Source: Halodesulfovibrio sp. (GTDB lineage: Bacteria > Desulfobacterota > Desulfovibrionia > Desulfovibrionales > Desulfovibrionaceae). Taken from it: a DNA stretch of 64,000 bases. The DNA is taken from NCBI RefSeq assembly GCF_015482765.1, contig NZ_JADMLB010000021.1, positions 1-64,000 of the forward strand, given 5' to 3'. The translations under genes and the position numbers were made by a program. Numbering within the stretch: the stretch's first letter is position 1; every line of letters begins with the position of its first letter. Of this stretch, positions 45,847-54,294 are shown piece by piece. Under the pieces are notes generated by a model. It was not told where the DNA came from and searched no databases. It worked only from the letters and a program-made list of their open reading frames with translations.

Positions 45847-46506
45847 ATGCCTAAAACCTGCAAAAATATTCTAGTTTCAACTTGTGGCCTGTTGATAGCA
45901 ACCCTGCTCTTCACCTGCTCCGCATTTGCGAATGCTCAACAAGAGGCAGAACAAACCTTACAACATGCTGTCGATGAAATTACATTGACGCTGAACAATG
46001 CAAACTTGAATAACCTGCGAGAAGACAGTAGCGTCATCTCACAGCTTGAAGGCCTGATTCTTGATATCTTCAGCATGGATCAATTCTCTATGCGCACTGT
46101 CGGCAAAAAGTGGAAAACGTTCACTCCGACCCAAAAGACAGAATTCAAAGATGCCTTTGTAAAACTGCTTAAAGCGACGTACTTCAAACAAGTAAGTAAT
46201 TACAGCGGACAAACTCTCGACATTCTCGGTTCCCGCACAAACAAAAAAGGAACCAAAGTCGAAGTTCGTACATCTATTAAGTACAAAAGCGAAAATGTGC
46301 CGGTAAACTACCGTATGCTTCGTGAAAACGGCAAATGGATGGTTTATGACGTACTGGTAGAAGGCGTAAGTCTTGTAAAAAACTACCGCACACAGTTCAA
46401 AGAGCTGTTACGTAACGGTACACCTGATGAACTTATTGCCAAGCTTCAGCAAAAAGCCGTGCTCATTCGTCAGCAGCAGGCAGAAGAAGCAGCCGATAAA
46501 CAGTAA
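45847..46506 (+). CDS. mlaC: periplasmic phospholipid-binding protein MlaC
   Basis: A soluble shuttle carrying phospholipid between MlaA and MlaFED. The 219-residue precursor starts with a signal peptide (residues 1-29, ending CSAFANA). The mature protein shows the Tgt2/MlaC features FSMRTVGKKWKTFTPTQKTE, FVKLLKATYFK, and VNYRMLRENGKWMVYDVLVE then GVSLVKNYRTQF. A strong GGGGGAGG ribosome binding site precedes the ATG, which fits its need in excess over the membrane subunits. Confidence 0.96.
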   Translation: MPKTCKNILVSTCGLLIATLLFTCSAFANAQQEAEQTLQHAVDEITLTLNNANLNNLREDSSVISQLEGLILDIFSMDQFSMRTVGKKWKTFTPTQKTEFKDAFVKLLKATYFKQVSNYSGQTLDILGSRTNKKGTKVEVRTSIKYKSENVPVNYRMLRENGKWMVYDVLVEGVSLVKNYRTQFKELLRNGTPDELIAKLQQKAVLIRQQQAEEAADKQ

Positions 46507-46517
46507 TTGAGGTAATA

Positions 46518-47396
46518 ATGAGACACGGTTTTTGGCTTATTCTTGCTCTACTTTTTTTTAGTGCACAACCAGTTTTTGCAGATGGCGAAATCCCGCTTGC
46601 AATGACAAAAGATACCTCTGTGACTGCTCCAGCGGGATCTTTACTCTACTCTTCAACACCGTTGATAGCAGAGAACGATGTGCAATATACCGAAGGTGAT
46701 GAGCCATTCATTGAAGATGACGACTATTTTGAAGACTCTGAAGACTACTTTGATGATTCAGAATACGAAGCAGAAAACGAAGCCGTTACTGTTAGCGACC
46801 CTTTTGAAGGGTGGAACAGAATGTGGTTTGCTGTAAACGACTGGATCTACATTGATGTTGGTAAGCCTGCACATGCTGCGTACCGAATTGTTGTTCCTTC
46901 CTTTGCACGTACAGGGATTAATAATGTTGTTGTAAACTGGTTCGGTATGCCTCGCCGCTTTGTGAACGCAATTTTGCAAGGCAAATTAGCGTTAGCAGGT
47001 ATCGAGATGTCCCGATTTATCGTTAACACAGCATTTGGTTTCGGCGGTCTTATCGACCTTGCAAAAGACCTTAAGCCAGTTATTCCGCATACAGGTGAGC
47101 GTGAAGACTTTGGTCAAACACTCGGCACTTGGGGAATTCCCGCTGGGCCATACCTTGTACTGCCATTTTTCGGTGCTTCAAACTTCCGAGATACCGCAGG
47201 GTTAGTCGGAGAGTCTTTCTTGCCTCCTTCTTTAAATCCTGTATATCTGAACTACGTTCTTTTTGCTGGTTCGCAATTTAACATGTTAGATAAGCGAATC
47301 GGAGTATACGAGAATATCGTCAGCACTGCTGTAGAGCCATATATCGGCTTACGAAATGCTTACTCCCAGTTGCGAAAAGCACAAATTGAAAACTAA
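46518..47396 (+). CDS. mlaA: MlaA/VacJ family outer-membrane lipid protein (no lipobox)
   Basis: The outer-membrane component that extracts phospholipids. The 292-residue protein has the family core from residue 95 on (DPFEGWNRMWFAVNDW, FARTGINNVVVNWFGMPRR, GREDFGQTLGTWGIPAGPYL). It is odd in two ways. The N-terminal signal peptide (MRHGFWLILALLFFSAQPVF, cleavage near ADG) has no cysteine, so it is not a lipoprotein as in E. coli. An acidic, Asp/Glu/Tyr-rich stretch (about residues 55-92) separates signal and core. It is the last gene of the operon. Confidence 0.94.
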   Translation: MRHGFWLILALLFFSAQPVFADGEIPLAMTKDTSVTAPAGSLLYSSTPLIAENDVQYTEGDEPFIEDDDYFEDSEDYFDDSEYEAENEAVTVSDPFEGWNRMWFAVNDWIYIDVGKPAHAAYRIVVPSFARTGINNVVVNWFGMPRRFVNAILQGKLALAGIEMSRFIVNTAFGFGGLIDLAKDLKPVIPHTGEREDFGQTLGTWGIPAGPYLVLPFFGASNFRDTAGLVGESFLPPSLNPVYLNYVLFAGSQFNMLDKRIGVYENIVSTAVEPYIGLRNAYSQLRKAQIEN

Positions 47397-47400
47397 GAAA

Positions 47401-47436
47401 AGACGCCGTATTCACTGAATACGGCGTCTTTTTTTA
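47401..47436 (+). terminator. terminator after mlaA
   Basis: AGACGCCGTATTCA pairs with TGAATACGGCGTCT around 47401-47429, followed by a T-run. It is a very stable intrinsic terminator that closes the mla operon. Confidence 0.93.
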
Positions 47437-47501
47437 TGCTTTTTCATACTTGTTATTCTTCATGCTAAGAGTGTAGCAGTACCATGTAATAAGCACTTCC
47501 C

Positions 47502-47837
47502 TTATGACTTATCACATGCTTCCATCAAAGGTGTATAGCTTGCGAGTACGCACATATCTTTTTCTGCACGTAGCCCATGAGGAACTCGTAAATCGGTTAA
47601 AATCACATCTCCTCGAACAAGCGAATCCAATACACCATGCTTTCCAAGCAGCAAACCTTCACCGCTCAGCACCACAAGCATAGCCTCACCAGCTTCATCA
47701 GAAGCCTTTGCCGGTAACTCATACCCGGCTTTAATATGCAACGTTGTAATGTTAAGTTCATCAGATTCGTGAACAAGCTCTTCAAACACCTTTTCCGGAT
47801 GGAATACCTCGTTTTTCATAAGACTATATTTTAGCAT
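47502..47837 (-). CDS. cupin-fold small protein lacking metal-binding histidines
   Basis: A 111-residue single-domain cupin. It is a clear paralogue of the next gene: both have LVHES, LKAG or IKAG, MLVVLSGEGLLLGKHGVLDS-type cores and RVPHGL. Where its sister has the HSH metal motif, this copy has KAS, so it probably does not bind a catalytic metal the same way. The second motif RVPHG is kept. AGGAGG precedes the ATG. Function unknown; it follows its paralogue in the same direction. Confidence 0.8.
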   Translation of the reverse strand: MLKYSLMKNEVFHPEKVFEELVHESDELNITTLHIKAGYELPAKASDEAGEAMLVVLSGEGLLLGKHGVLDSLVRGDVILTDLRVPHGLRAEKDMCVLASYTPLMEACDKS

Positions 47838-47899
47838 AAGAGCCTCCTTTCCACTTTACAGTGTACTCGGAAAAGCTCCTATGCAGATAGTATATTACT

Positions 47900-48217
47900 T
47901 TAAATCGGAGGTGCTATTGTCACCACGAGACTCATGTCTTTTTTGGCTTTAACTCCGTGAGGTACTCTAATTTCACATATGATCACATCACCAGCAGCAA
48001 TTGAATCAAGCGCTCCGTTTTTTCCCAGAAGCTGACCTTCACCGCTGAGTACAACCATAACCAGTTCGCCGTCCAGATTATGAGAATGCACAGGCATTTC
48101 CTGTCCGGCTTTGAGATTAAAGTTCATAACTTTTACATGCTCTGATTCATGAACCAACTGCACATGCATTCTATCCGGATTAAAACTACGACTTTTAGGA
48201 ATTCTATTTTTATGCAT
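47900..48217 (-). CDS. cupin-fold small protein with intact HxH motif
   Basis: A 105-residue cupin with the metal-ligand block MPVHSHNLDGELVMVVLSGE and the later RVPHGV histidine, so a metal site is plausible. No catalytic domain beyond the barrel is present. AAGGAG precedes the ATG. It is divergent from the lysO half-genes and shares their promoter region with two CRP-like palindromes, so it may be controlled with them. A sensing or protein-partner role is possible; none is shown. Confidence 0.82.
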   Translation of the reverse strand: MHKNRIPKSRSFNPDRMHVQLVHESEHVKVMNFNLKAGQEMPVHSHNLDGELVMVVLSGEGQLLGKNGALDSIAAGDVIICEIRVPHGVKAKKDMSLVVTIAPPI

Positions 48218-48275
48218 AGGAAAGCTCCTTTGATTCAGTGTATGGTTCCACCCTAACGAATTGACAGTATAAATA

Positions 48276-48291
48276 TGTGATGAAAGTCACG
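48276..48291. promoter_or_regulatory. CRP/FNR-family operator 1 (near-perfect)
   Basis: TGTGA-TGAAAG-TCACG matches the CRP consensus in 9 of 10 contact positions. It lies between the divergent cupin gene and the lysO half-genes, 23 bp (about two helical turns) from the next site. Confidence 0.55.
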
Positions 48292-48298
48292 CCTTTTG

Positions 48299-48314
48299 TG
48301 TGATCTTCATCACA
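48299..48314. promoter_or_regulatory. CRP/FNR-family operator 2 (perfect)
   Basis: TGTGA-TCTTCA-TCACA is a perfect palindrome in the same intergenic region. A TTGACA at 48342-48347 and TATACC at 48363-48368 (15-bp spacer) form a candidate rightward promoter. The site would then lie roughly 65-70 bp upstream of transcription start, a class I activator position. Confidence 0.6.
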
Positions 48315-48421
48315 TTGCTCCTTATTTTTTCGCAGAGCTATTTGACAATAATTCTATGGGAGTATACCCGCACTTTTTTAGAGCTTGCTCTCAATATCTT
48401 TATCACCTGTCCGGAGGCGAT

Positions 48422-48706
48422 GTGCTTATCACCGTTCTTTGCATACTTATTGGCATCCCGCTGGGATTCCTTTTCCGTAACAACACACGCGTTGTGAATA
48501 CTGTTAACCGCCTCACCATGTGGTCAATCTACGTTCTGCTTTTTATGCTCGGCGTTACTACCGGTTCCAATGAAACCATTGTTACCCAGTTAGGGACAAT
48601 CGGCGTTCAAGCTGCATGTATCAGCGGGTTATGTGTATTAGGCAGTGCCTGCGCAGTCTTTTTACTTGATAAATTGTTTCTGAAGGGAAAATTCGATGAA
48701 AGGTAG
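48422..48706 (+). CDS. lysine exporter LysO, N-terminal half
   Basis: A 94-residue inner-membrane protein of about three helices, matching the N-terminal domain of LysO (YbjE). GTG at 48422 follows GGAGG (48413-48417), giving the normal start before the first helix (VLITVLCILIGIPLGFLF). An alternative ATG at 48356 would add 22 residues. The core WSIYVLLFMLGVTTGSNE matches the family. It overlaps the C-terminal half by 11 bp. Together they should export lysine; a basic amino acid importer-like operon follows. Confidence 0.82.
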   Translation: MLITVLCILIGIPLGFLFRNNTRVVNTVNRLTMWSIYVLLFMLGVTTGSNETIVTQLGTIGVQAACISGLCVLGSACAVFLLDKLFLKGKFDER

Positions 48707-49295
48707 CCTTATTATTCTGTCCTTCTTTATCGCCGGCTGCATCGTAGGACATATGGAATCTGTTCCGGCATGGCTGCTGAATGACGCGTTATCCACCTAC
48801 ACGCTCTACGCGCTGCTCTTTCTTGTAGGTATGTCCATCGGGTTTGACACCCACTGCTGGCAAATACTCCGCCAAATGCATCTAAAAGTATTGCTCGTAC
48901 CTGTTGCAGTAATTGCTGGAACTGCTGCCGGCTCTCTTGCGGCATGGTGTATCCTTACAGATATGCCGTTACGGGATGTGCTCGCCGTTGGTGCCGGCTT
49001 TGGATACTATTCTCTTTCCACTGTAATTATCACGAATTTAGGTGATCCTGTCCTCGGGTCTGTTGCATTACTTTCGAATATTATACGCGAAATAATCACA
49101 CTTTTATGCACACCTGTTCTTGTTCGCTTTTTTGGTAAACTTGCTCCTGTTGCATCCGGTGGCGCAACCGCTATGGATACCACGCTTCCAATAATTGTTA
49201 AGTTTACAAGCGAACGTTACGGCATCATAGCAGTCTTCAGCGGCATGGTTTTAACAATACTTGTACCGTTTATTGTAACGTTCATAATGACGTAG
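48696..49295 (+). CDS. lysine exporter LysO, C-terminal half
   Basis: A 199-residue membrane protein covering the second LysO domain (DUF340 type), with about six helices and the conserved GAGFGYYSLSTVIIT block, then the LSNIIREIITLLCTPVLVR segment. LysO of E. coli is a single chain; here it is split into two overlapping genes. Both halves look intact, with a start inside the previous gene's end, so this is gene fission and not a frameshift artefact by appearance. Export of lysine or a toxic analogue is inferred from the family. Confidence 0.86.
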   Translation: MKGSLIILSFFIAGCIVGHMESVPAWLLNDALSTYTLYALLFLVGMSIGFDTHCWQILRQMHLKVLLVPVAVIAGTAAGSLAAWCILTDMPLRDVLAVGAGFGYYSLSTVIITNLGDPVLGSVALLSNIIREIITLLCTPVLVRFFGKLAPVASGGATAMDTTLPIIVKFTSERYGIIAVFSGMVLTILVPFIVTFIMT

Positions 49296-49437
49296 TACCT
49301 AAAAGTACTACATAAAATTACTTTTTTGTATTTTTTCACGTAATTCAAGCGATTACCTGTTGACATTTAGCGCTCACAACGCCAGTTTATAAGCGGGACG
49401 TTTATCAAACACAAATTTTGCAAAGCAGGAGAATCCT

Positions 49438-50178
49438 ATGCTGAAAAAAATAGTTCTTGCGCTGGTAATGGTTGCTATGACCGCTTCCTTCGCATTTGCA
49501 CAGAAATCTATTGTAATTGCACACGATGCTACCTGGCCTCCAATGGAATTTGTTGACGCAAACAAAAACATTGTCGGCTACTCTGTAGATTACTGTGATG
49601 CTATCGCTAAAGAAGTTGGCATTACCGTTGAGCACAAAAGCGTTGCTTGGGATGGCATCTTTGCTGGTCTGGTTGGCAGAAAATACGACATGATTTCTTC
49701 ATCCGTATCTATCACTCCAGAACGTCAGAAAAAATTTGACTTCTCTGATCCGTACTTTGAAGTAACTCAGGCTGTTATCCTTCCTGTTGACGCTTCAGGC
49801 GCTTCTCTTGCTGACCTTAAAGGCAAAACACTCGGCGGACAGATCGGCACCACCGGTGTTTTCATGGCAAAACGCGCTGAAGGTGTGAACACTAAAGAAT
49901 ATGATGAAATCGGCTTTGCTGTTGAAGCATTGTACACAGGCCGTATTGACGGCGTAATTTGCGATGACGCAATTGCTGCTGACTACGTGCTTCGTAACAA
50001 AAAATATGCTGGCAAATTCAAACTTGCTTTCATCGTAAAATCTGACAAGCCTGAATACTACGGCTTCGTAGTTAAAAAAGGTAACAAAGAACTTCTTGAT
50101 CTCCTCAACAAAGGTATCAAAGCAGTAAAAGCTAAAGGTATCGAAGCCGAACTCCGCAAAAAGTGGATCGGTCAATAA
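49438..50178 (+). CDS. polar (basic) amino acid ABC transporter substrate-binding protein
   Basis: A periplasmic family 3 solute-binding protein, 246 residues. The signal peptide is residues 1-21 (VMVAMTASFAFA). The mature protein has the family patterns ATWPPMEFVDANKNIVGYSVD, AWDGIFAGLVGRKYDMI, and ITPERQKKFDFSDPYFE. The pocket segment resembles lysine/arginine/ornithine-binding proteins, though the ligand cannot be fixed. It is followed by permease and ATPase genes. Adjacency to the LysO genes supports a basic amino acid. Confidence 0.92.
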   Translation: MLKKIVLALVMVAMTASFAFAQKSIVIAHDATWPPMEFVDANKNIVGYSVDYCDAIAKEVGITVEHKSVAWDGIFAGLVGRKYDMISSSVSITPERQKKFDFSDPYFEVTQAVILPVDASGASLADLKGKTLGGQIGTTGVFMAKRAEGVNTKEYDEIGFAVEALYTGRIDGVICDDAIAADYVLRNKKYAGKFKLAFIVKSDKPEYYGFVVKKGNKELLDLLNKGIKAVKAKGIEAELRKKWIGQ

Positions 50179-50263
50179 GAAGCCTCTATAGAACCAACAA
50201 GGGACTGGTACGTATGGAGCTGCCAGTCCTTTCTTTTTACTGCAAAAAACAGCGATACACACT

Positions 50264-51052
50264 ATGAGCGTAGAAAAAAAAGAAGTACGCATTGCCGTCA
50301 CAGACGGTATGCTTATCCCCTCCGGTAAAGACAAAAACGTAATCACTGCATGGAGCATCTCGCTTATCTTTGCGATCTGTTCCATCATCTACCTTTGCGT
50401 CAAAAATCCGGACCCGTACCTTGATATTCTGAAATTTTTACCAGACGGTATTCTGGTAACGTTCCAAGTTACCATCAGTGCCATTCTGCTCACTATCCCT
50501 ATCGGACTTGCCACCGGTATGGGACGTTTGTCTGAAAACCGTATTATTAACCTTGTTGCTTCAACCTATGTGGAAATTATTCGCGGTATTCCACTTCTGG
50601 TTCAGCTGTTTTTCATCTACTATGCAATCGGTGAATTCGTACAGCTTCCAGACCTTACCGCCGCAATCATCGCCATGTCCGTCTGTTATGGCGCGTACAT
50701 GGGTGAAGTTTTCCGCGCAGGGATTGATGCTGTAGACTCCGGACAGGCAGAAGCAGCCCGCTCTCTCGGCTTCAACAAAACCGAGACCATGTTCATGGTA
50801 ATTCTTCCTCAGGCTTGGAGAACTATTCTTCCACCTGTCGGTAACGAATTTATTGCACTGCTTAAAGACTCCTCTCTGGTATCCATTCTCGCAGTTTCTG
50901 AATTACTGCGCAGAGGCAGAGAGTACGCGTCCGTTACGTTTAACTATTTTGAATGTTACCTTATGGTAGCTCTCATCTACCTTGTGATTACCCTGCTTCT
51001 TTCCAAAGCAGTAAGTATCATGGAAAACAAACTGAATTACTATGACGACTAA
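50264..51052 (+). CDS. polar amino acid ABC transporter permease
   Basis: A HisM/GlnP-type inner-membrane permease, 262 residues, about five helices. The conserved EAA coupling motif reads [20 protein letters not shown], followed by [19 protein letters not shown] 30-residue charged N-terminal extension precedes the first helix. It overlaps the ATPase gene by 11 bp. It should pair as a homodimer, since only one permease gene is present. Confidence 0.93.
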   Translation: MSVEKKEVRIAVTDGMLIPSGKDKNVITAWSISLIFAICSIIYLCVKNPDPYLDILKFLPDGILVTFQVTISAILLTIPIGLATGMGRLSENRIINLVASTYVEIIRGIPLLVQLFFIYYAIGEFVQLPDLTAAIIAMSVCYGAYMGEVFRAGIDAVDSGQAEAARSLGFNKTETMFMVILPQAWRTILPPVGNEFIALLKDSSLVSILAVSELLRRGREYASVTFNYFECYLMVALIYLVITLLLSKAVSIMENKLNYYDD

Positions 51053-51779
51053 TCCAATCATCCAAGTAGAAAACGTATATAAGTTTTTTGGACAGCTCAC
51101 AGCGCTTAATGATGTAAGCCTGAACATTTCTTCAGGTGAAAAAGTCGTTATCCTCGGACCATCAGGTTCAGGTAAGTCAACATTGTTACGCTCGATCAAC
51201 CGTCTTGAAAAAATAGACAAAGGGCACATCATTGTAGACGGTCAGAATATTACTGCACCGGAATGCAATATCAACACTGTCCGTCAAGAGCTGGGCATGG
51301 TGTTCCAAAGCTTCAACCTTTTCCCGCATAAAACCGTACTCGGGAACTTGGTTATGGCTCCCATGCGACTCAAAAAAATGCCTAAAGAAGAAGCTGAAGC
51401 TATCGCCTTAGAGCTGCTTAAAAAAGTTGGAATTTCAGATAAAGCACACGTCTACCCTGCTAAGCTTTCCGGTGGTCAGCAGCAGCGTGTGGCAATTGCC
51501 CGTGCTTTGGCTATGAATCCAAAAATTATGCTCTTTGACGAACCTACATCCGCACTCGATCCAGAAATGATCGGTGAAGTTCTGGATGTAATGACCAGCC
51601 TTGCAAAAGAAGGCATGACAATGGTCTGCGTAACTCATGAAATGGGCTTTGCCCGCGAAGTTGCAGACAGACTTGTGTTCATGGATCACGGCGAAATTAT
51701 TGAAGAGGGTACACCTGAAGAGTTCTTCACAAACCCTAAACATCCTCGCCTCAAACAATTCCTTGAACAGATCCTTTAA
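51042..51779 (+). CDS. polar amino acid ABC transporter ATPase
   Basis: A 245-residue GlnQ/HisP-type ATPase with Walker [17 protein letters not shown]-loop [16 protein letters not shown], signature [16 protein letters not shown], Walker [14 protein letters not shown] and switch [15 protein letters not shown]. These motifs are specific for polar amino acid importers. It is the last gene of the three-gene importer operon, ended by the terminator at 51786. Confidence 0.96.
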   Translation: MTTNPIIQVENVYKFFGQLTALNDVSLNISSGEKVVILGPSGSGKSTLLRSINRLEKIDKGHIIVDGQNITAPECNINTVRQELGMVFQSFNLFPHKTVLGNLVMAPMRLKKMPKEEAEAIALELLKKVGISDKAHVYPAKLSGGQQQRVAIARALAMNPKIMLFDEPTSALDPEMIGEVLDVMTSLAKEGMTMVCVTHEMGFAREVADRLVFMDHGEIIEEGTPEEFFTNPKHPRLKQFLEQIL

Positions 51780-51782
51780 AAT

Positions 51783-51811
51783 AAAAAAGCCGGCTTAGCC
51801 GGCTTTTTTTA
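51783..51811. terminator. bidirectional terminator
   Basis: AAAAAGCCGGC TTA GCCGGCTTTTT (about 51784-51807) is a perfect stem between the convergent importer operon and the disulfide reductase gene. Confidence 0.9.
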
Positions 51812-53164
51812 TTACTTTAGCATATAGCGCAGTGTGTACCCGAATGACGGATACGCCCAAAGCCATTTATTAAGCTCAGCCACCGTTGTACCGGTGCGCA
51901 TCGCAAATGCAAAAATATTGATAATCTCTTCTGAATTATGTCCATTCATACTTGCACCGAGAATTGTATCATCCTCTTTTGATACAAGAATCTTATAGGA
52001 AGGATACAATTCACCGATACGGCGATACTCTGACCAGCCTGCCGCACTTCCTTCATAGACCTTATACGACAAACCTTGCGCCTGAGCCTCTTCTTCACGC
52101 ATGCCGACAGTACTTAACGGTGGGTGTGTATACAACGTATATGGCACAACGGAGTAATCCGGACGCTCTTCGTTTCCATGTAAAATATTATGTGAAACGA
52201 CCATGCCTTCCATAGAAGCAATCGGAGTCAGCTCCATACTGTTTCCCACAACATCTCCTGCGGCGTATACACGAGGGTTTGTTGTACTCTGCATAAATTC
52301 GTTAACTTTTATGCCGCCTTTTTGGTTAAGTTCCAACTGTCCTTTCTTGGGATTAAGAGCATCTACATGAGCTACCCGTCCGGCAGCAAGTACAACACAG
52401 TCAGCTTTAAACTCAATATTATCTTCACCGGCAGTAAGTACCAGCCCATCACTTTCTTTTCGTAAAGAGTTTGGAGGCATCATAGTATGGAACCGCACGC
52501 CCATGTCCCGACTGGCATCAATCATACTATCCACGAGTGATGCATCAAAACGGCGTAAAAAACGCTCGCTGCGCAAAACAACATCAACCTGCGCTCCGGC
52601 AATGGCAGCTATGTGCGAAAGTTCAAACGCAATAAATCCACCGCCAATGAATACTACGCGTGAAGGAAGTTCCTTCATCTCAAAAAATTCATCTGTGGAT
52701 GTCAGCAGCTCATGCCCCGGAAACTCCAAACTTCGTGGAGTTGCACCTGCTGCAATAACAATCTTTTCGGGCTCATACTTTTTCCGATTTATCGTAACCA
52801 CATCAGGAGATGAAAACTGTGCTTTGCCATGAACACCTGTAATTCCATGACTTTCATAAAATTTCTCAACCAAAGGCGGTATTGGATCTCTCATTTCCGC
52901 CATGGCTGTCATCATTTTATTCCAATCAACAGAAAGGCAACCACGCAACCCACGCTCTGTCATATGTTTACGGCGCAAGACGACATTCGTTACATCAAAA
53001 AGAAATTTTTTAGGCTCACATCCTCGAAGAGGACACGTTCCACCAAAGGGCTGGTAGTCGGCAACAACAACGCTTTTGCCCTCAGCAGCACAAGTTCTGG
53101 CAACTGCACCACCTGCTGGCCCTGATCCGATAACAAGTACATCCGGCTTTTCCACTTTGGTCAT
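51812..53164 (-). CDS. FAD-dependent pyridine nucleotide-disulfide oxidoreductase
   Basis: A 450-residue class I flavoprotein disulfide reductase related to dihydrolipoamide dehydrogenase and glutathione reductase. It has the FAD Rossmann motif VLVIGSGPAGGAVART, the redox-active GGTCPLRGCEPKKFL (Cys-X4-Cys), the NAD(P) motif VVFIGGGFIAFELSH, the FAD contact VYAAGDVVGNSMELTPIAS and a C-terminal dimerisation domain ending in WAYPSFGYTL, without the usual HP catalytic histidine motif. ATG at 53164 follows AAGGAG; a TTG two codons earlier is possible. The substrate is unknown; absence of the His-Glu pair argues against a standard dithiol substrate. Confidence 0.87.
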   Translation of the reverse strand: MTKVEKPDVLVIGSGPAGGAVARTCAAEGKSVVVADYQPFGGTCPLRGCEPKKFLFDVTNVVLRRKHMTERGLRGCLSVDWNKMMTAMAEMRDPIPPLVEKFYESHGITGVHGKAQFSSPDVVTINRKKYEPEKIVIAAGATPRSLEFPGHELLTSTDEFFEMKELPSRVVFIGGGFIAFELSHIAAIAGAQVDVVLRSERFLRRFDASLVDSMIDASRDMGVRFHTMMPPNSLRKESDGLVLTAGEDNIEFKADCVVLAAGRVAHVDALNPKKGQLELNQKGGIKVNEFMQSTTNPRVYAAGDVVGNSMELTPIASMEGMVVSHNILHGNEERPDYSVVPYTLYTHPPLSTVGMREEEAQAQGLSYKVYEGSAAGWSEYRRIGELYPSYKILVSKEDDTILGASMNGHNSEEIINIFAFAMRTGTTVAELNKWLWAYPSFGYTLRYMLK

Positions 53165-53493
53165 GAACAACTCTCCTTACGCAACCAGTATAGACGTGTA
53201 ATACTATCTCTGACTCAATCTTTCTCCAACTATTACTACAATTCACTTGGCTGACATACCGTTTTTATAACGTCTCAAGGGTTCGTACCCCGATCATAAA
53301 ATAAGTGAAAGCACCCCTTTTTCCGGTATAAACAGGATAGTGCCAAGATGAAGATTAGTTGGACGATAACTTTTTCTAATTTTATTAACAATAACTATTC
53401 CCATTAAGTTCTTTTTTGTGTAGAAAGTATTCAACAGAAGAGAACACGGCTTAACAACGCCATACTATAAACTTTATTGTCAGGAGAATTCAC
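53165..53493. other. intergenic promoter region of reductase and tpx
   Basis: About 330 bp between divergent redox genes with no gene visible. A TATAAA at about 53466 could be a -10 box for tpx. I see no convincing PerR-, Fur- or CRP-like operator. A GGTTCG-containing short inverted repeat at about 53278-53291 is not a tRNA. Confidence 0.45.
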
Positions 53494-54009
53494 ATGATTG
53501 AACGTTCCGGTATTATCACTTTCCAAGGCAATGGTCTGACTCTCGAAGGTTCCCCAGTAGAAGTGGGTGACGCAGCTCCTGATTTTTCACTGCTTACCAC
53601 TGACCTGACTCCTAAAACTCTTGAAGACTACAAAGGTAAAGTTATCCTTTTAGTTACTGTTCCTTCTCTTGATACCCCGGTATGCGACGTGGAAGCTCGT
53701 CGTTTCAATCAGGAAGCAGCAGACCTTCACGAAGATATCGAAGTATTAACAGTATCAACAGATCTTCCTTTCGCTCAGGCACGCTGGTGCGGTGCAGCAG
53801 GTATCGAATCTGTTGAAGTACTTTCAGATCATAAAGATCTTTCTCTCGGTCATGCATACGGTGTTGCAATCAAAGAACTTCGTCTGCTTGCACGCGCAGT
53901 ATTTGTCATCAACCGTGACCATAAAATTGTTTACTCCCAAATCGTACCGGAAGTAACCAACGAACCAGATTATGACGCAGCAATCCAAGCTGCACATGCA
54001 GCTTTATAA
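53494..54009 (+). CDS. tpx: thiol peroxidase Tpx
   Basis: A 171-residue periplasm-free (no signal peptide) atypical 2-Cys peroxiredoxin that reduces H2O2 and alkyl hydroperoxides. The peroxidatic site is PSLDTPVCDVEARRFN and the resolving Cys lies in ARWCGAAGIESVEVLSDH, in the spacing expected for Tpx. The GDAAPDFSL opening is present. AGGAG precedes the ATG. It is divergent from a disulfide reductase gene, which may or may not share its stress response. Confidence 0.95.
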   Translation: MIERSGIITFQGNGLTLEGSPVEVGDAAPDFSLLTTDLTPKTLEDYKGKVILLVTVPSLDTPVCDVEARRFNQEAADLHEDIEVLTVSTDLPFAQARWCGAAGIESVEVLSDHKDLSLGHAYGVAIKELRLLARAVFVINRDHKIVYSQIVPEVTNEPDYDAAIQAAHAAL

Positions 54010-54039
54010 TACGCATACATCCTCTTTGGAAAAGCCCAA

Positions 54040-54084
54040 GGCCCCTGTTCATGACCGTTGAACAGGGGCTAAGCTGTTTTTTTA
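54040..54084 (+). terminator. terminator after tpx
   Basis: GCCCCTGTTCA pairs with TGAACAGGGGC (about 54041-54069), followed after a short AAGCTG by seven T. Nothing further is seen in 54085-54294. Confidence 0.8.
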
Positions 54085-54294
54085 TGGGAACTGTATTTCT
54101 CACACCCTACCGCCTCCTCAAAAACTATTCTCTCCCCCTTTAGTTCTGCTACGTCTTTCTATTTCTTTAACTAATGCATAGTTGCATCTTTTTTCGGCAT
54201 TCCTATTGCCCCAACAGTCACAATTCTGTACTCTGCACGTGCATTTTTTGGAAAATGCCTTTATGTATTTTCGCCAGAAACAAAGGGATTTACT

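Noticed and set aside
53278-53291. GGGTTCGTACCCC, resembling a tRNA T arm
   Set aside because: No acceptor, D or anticodon stems can be formed around it.
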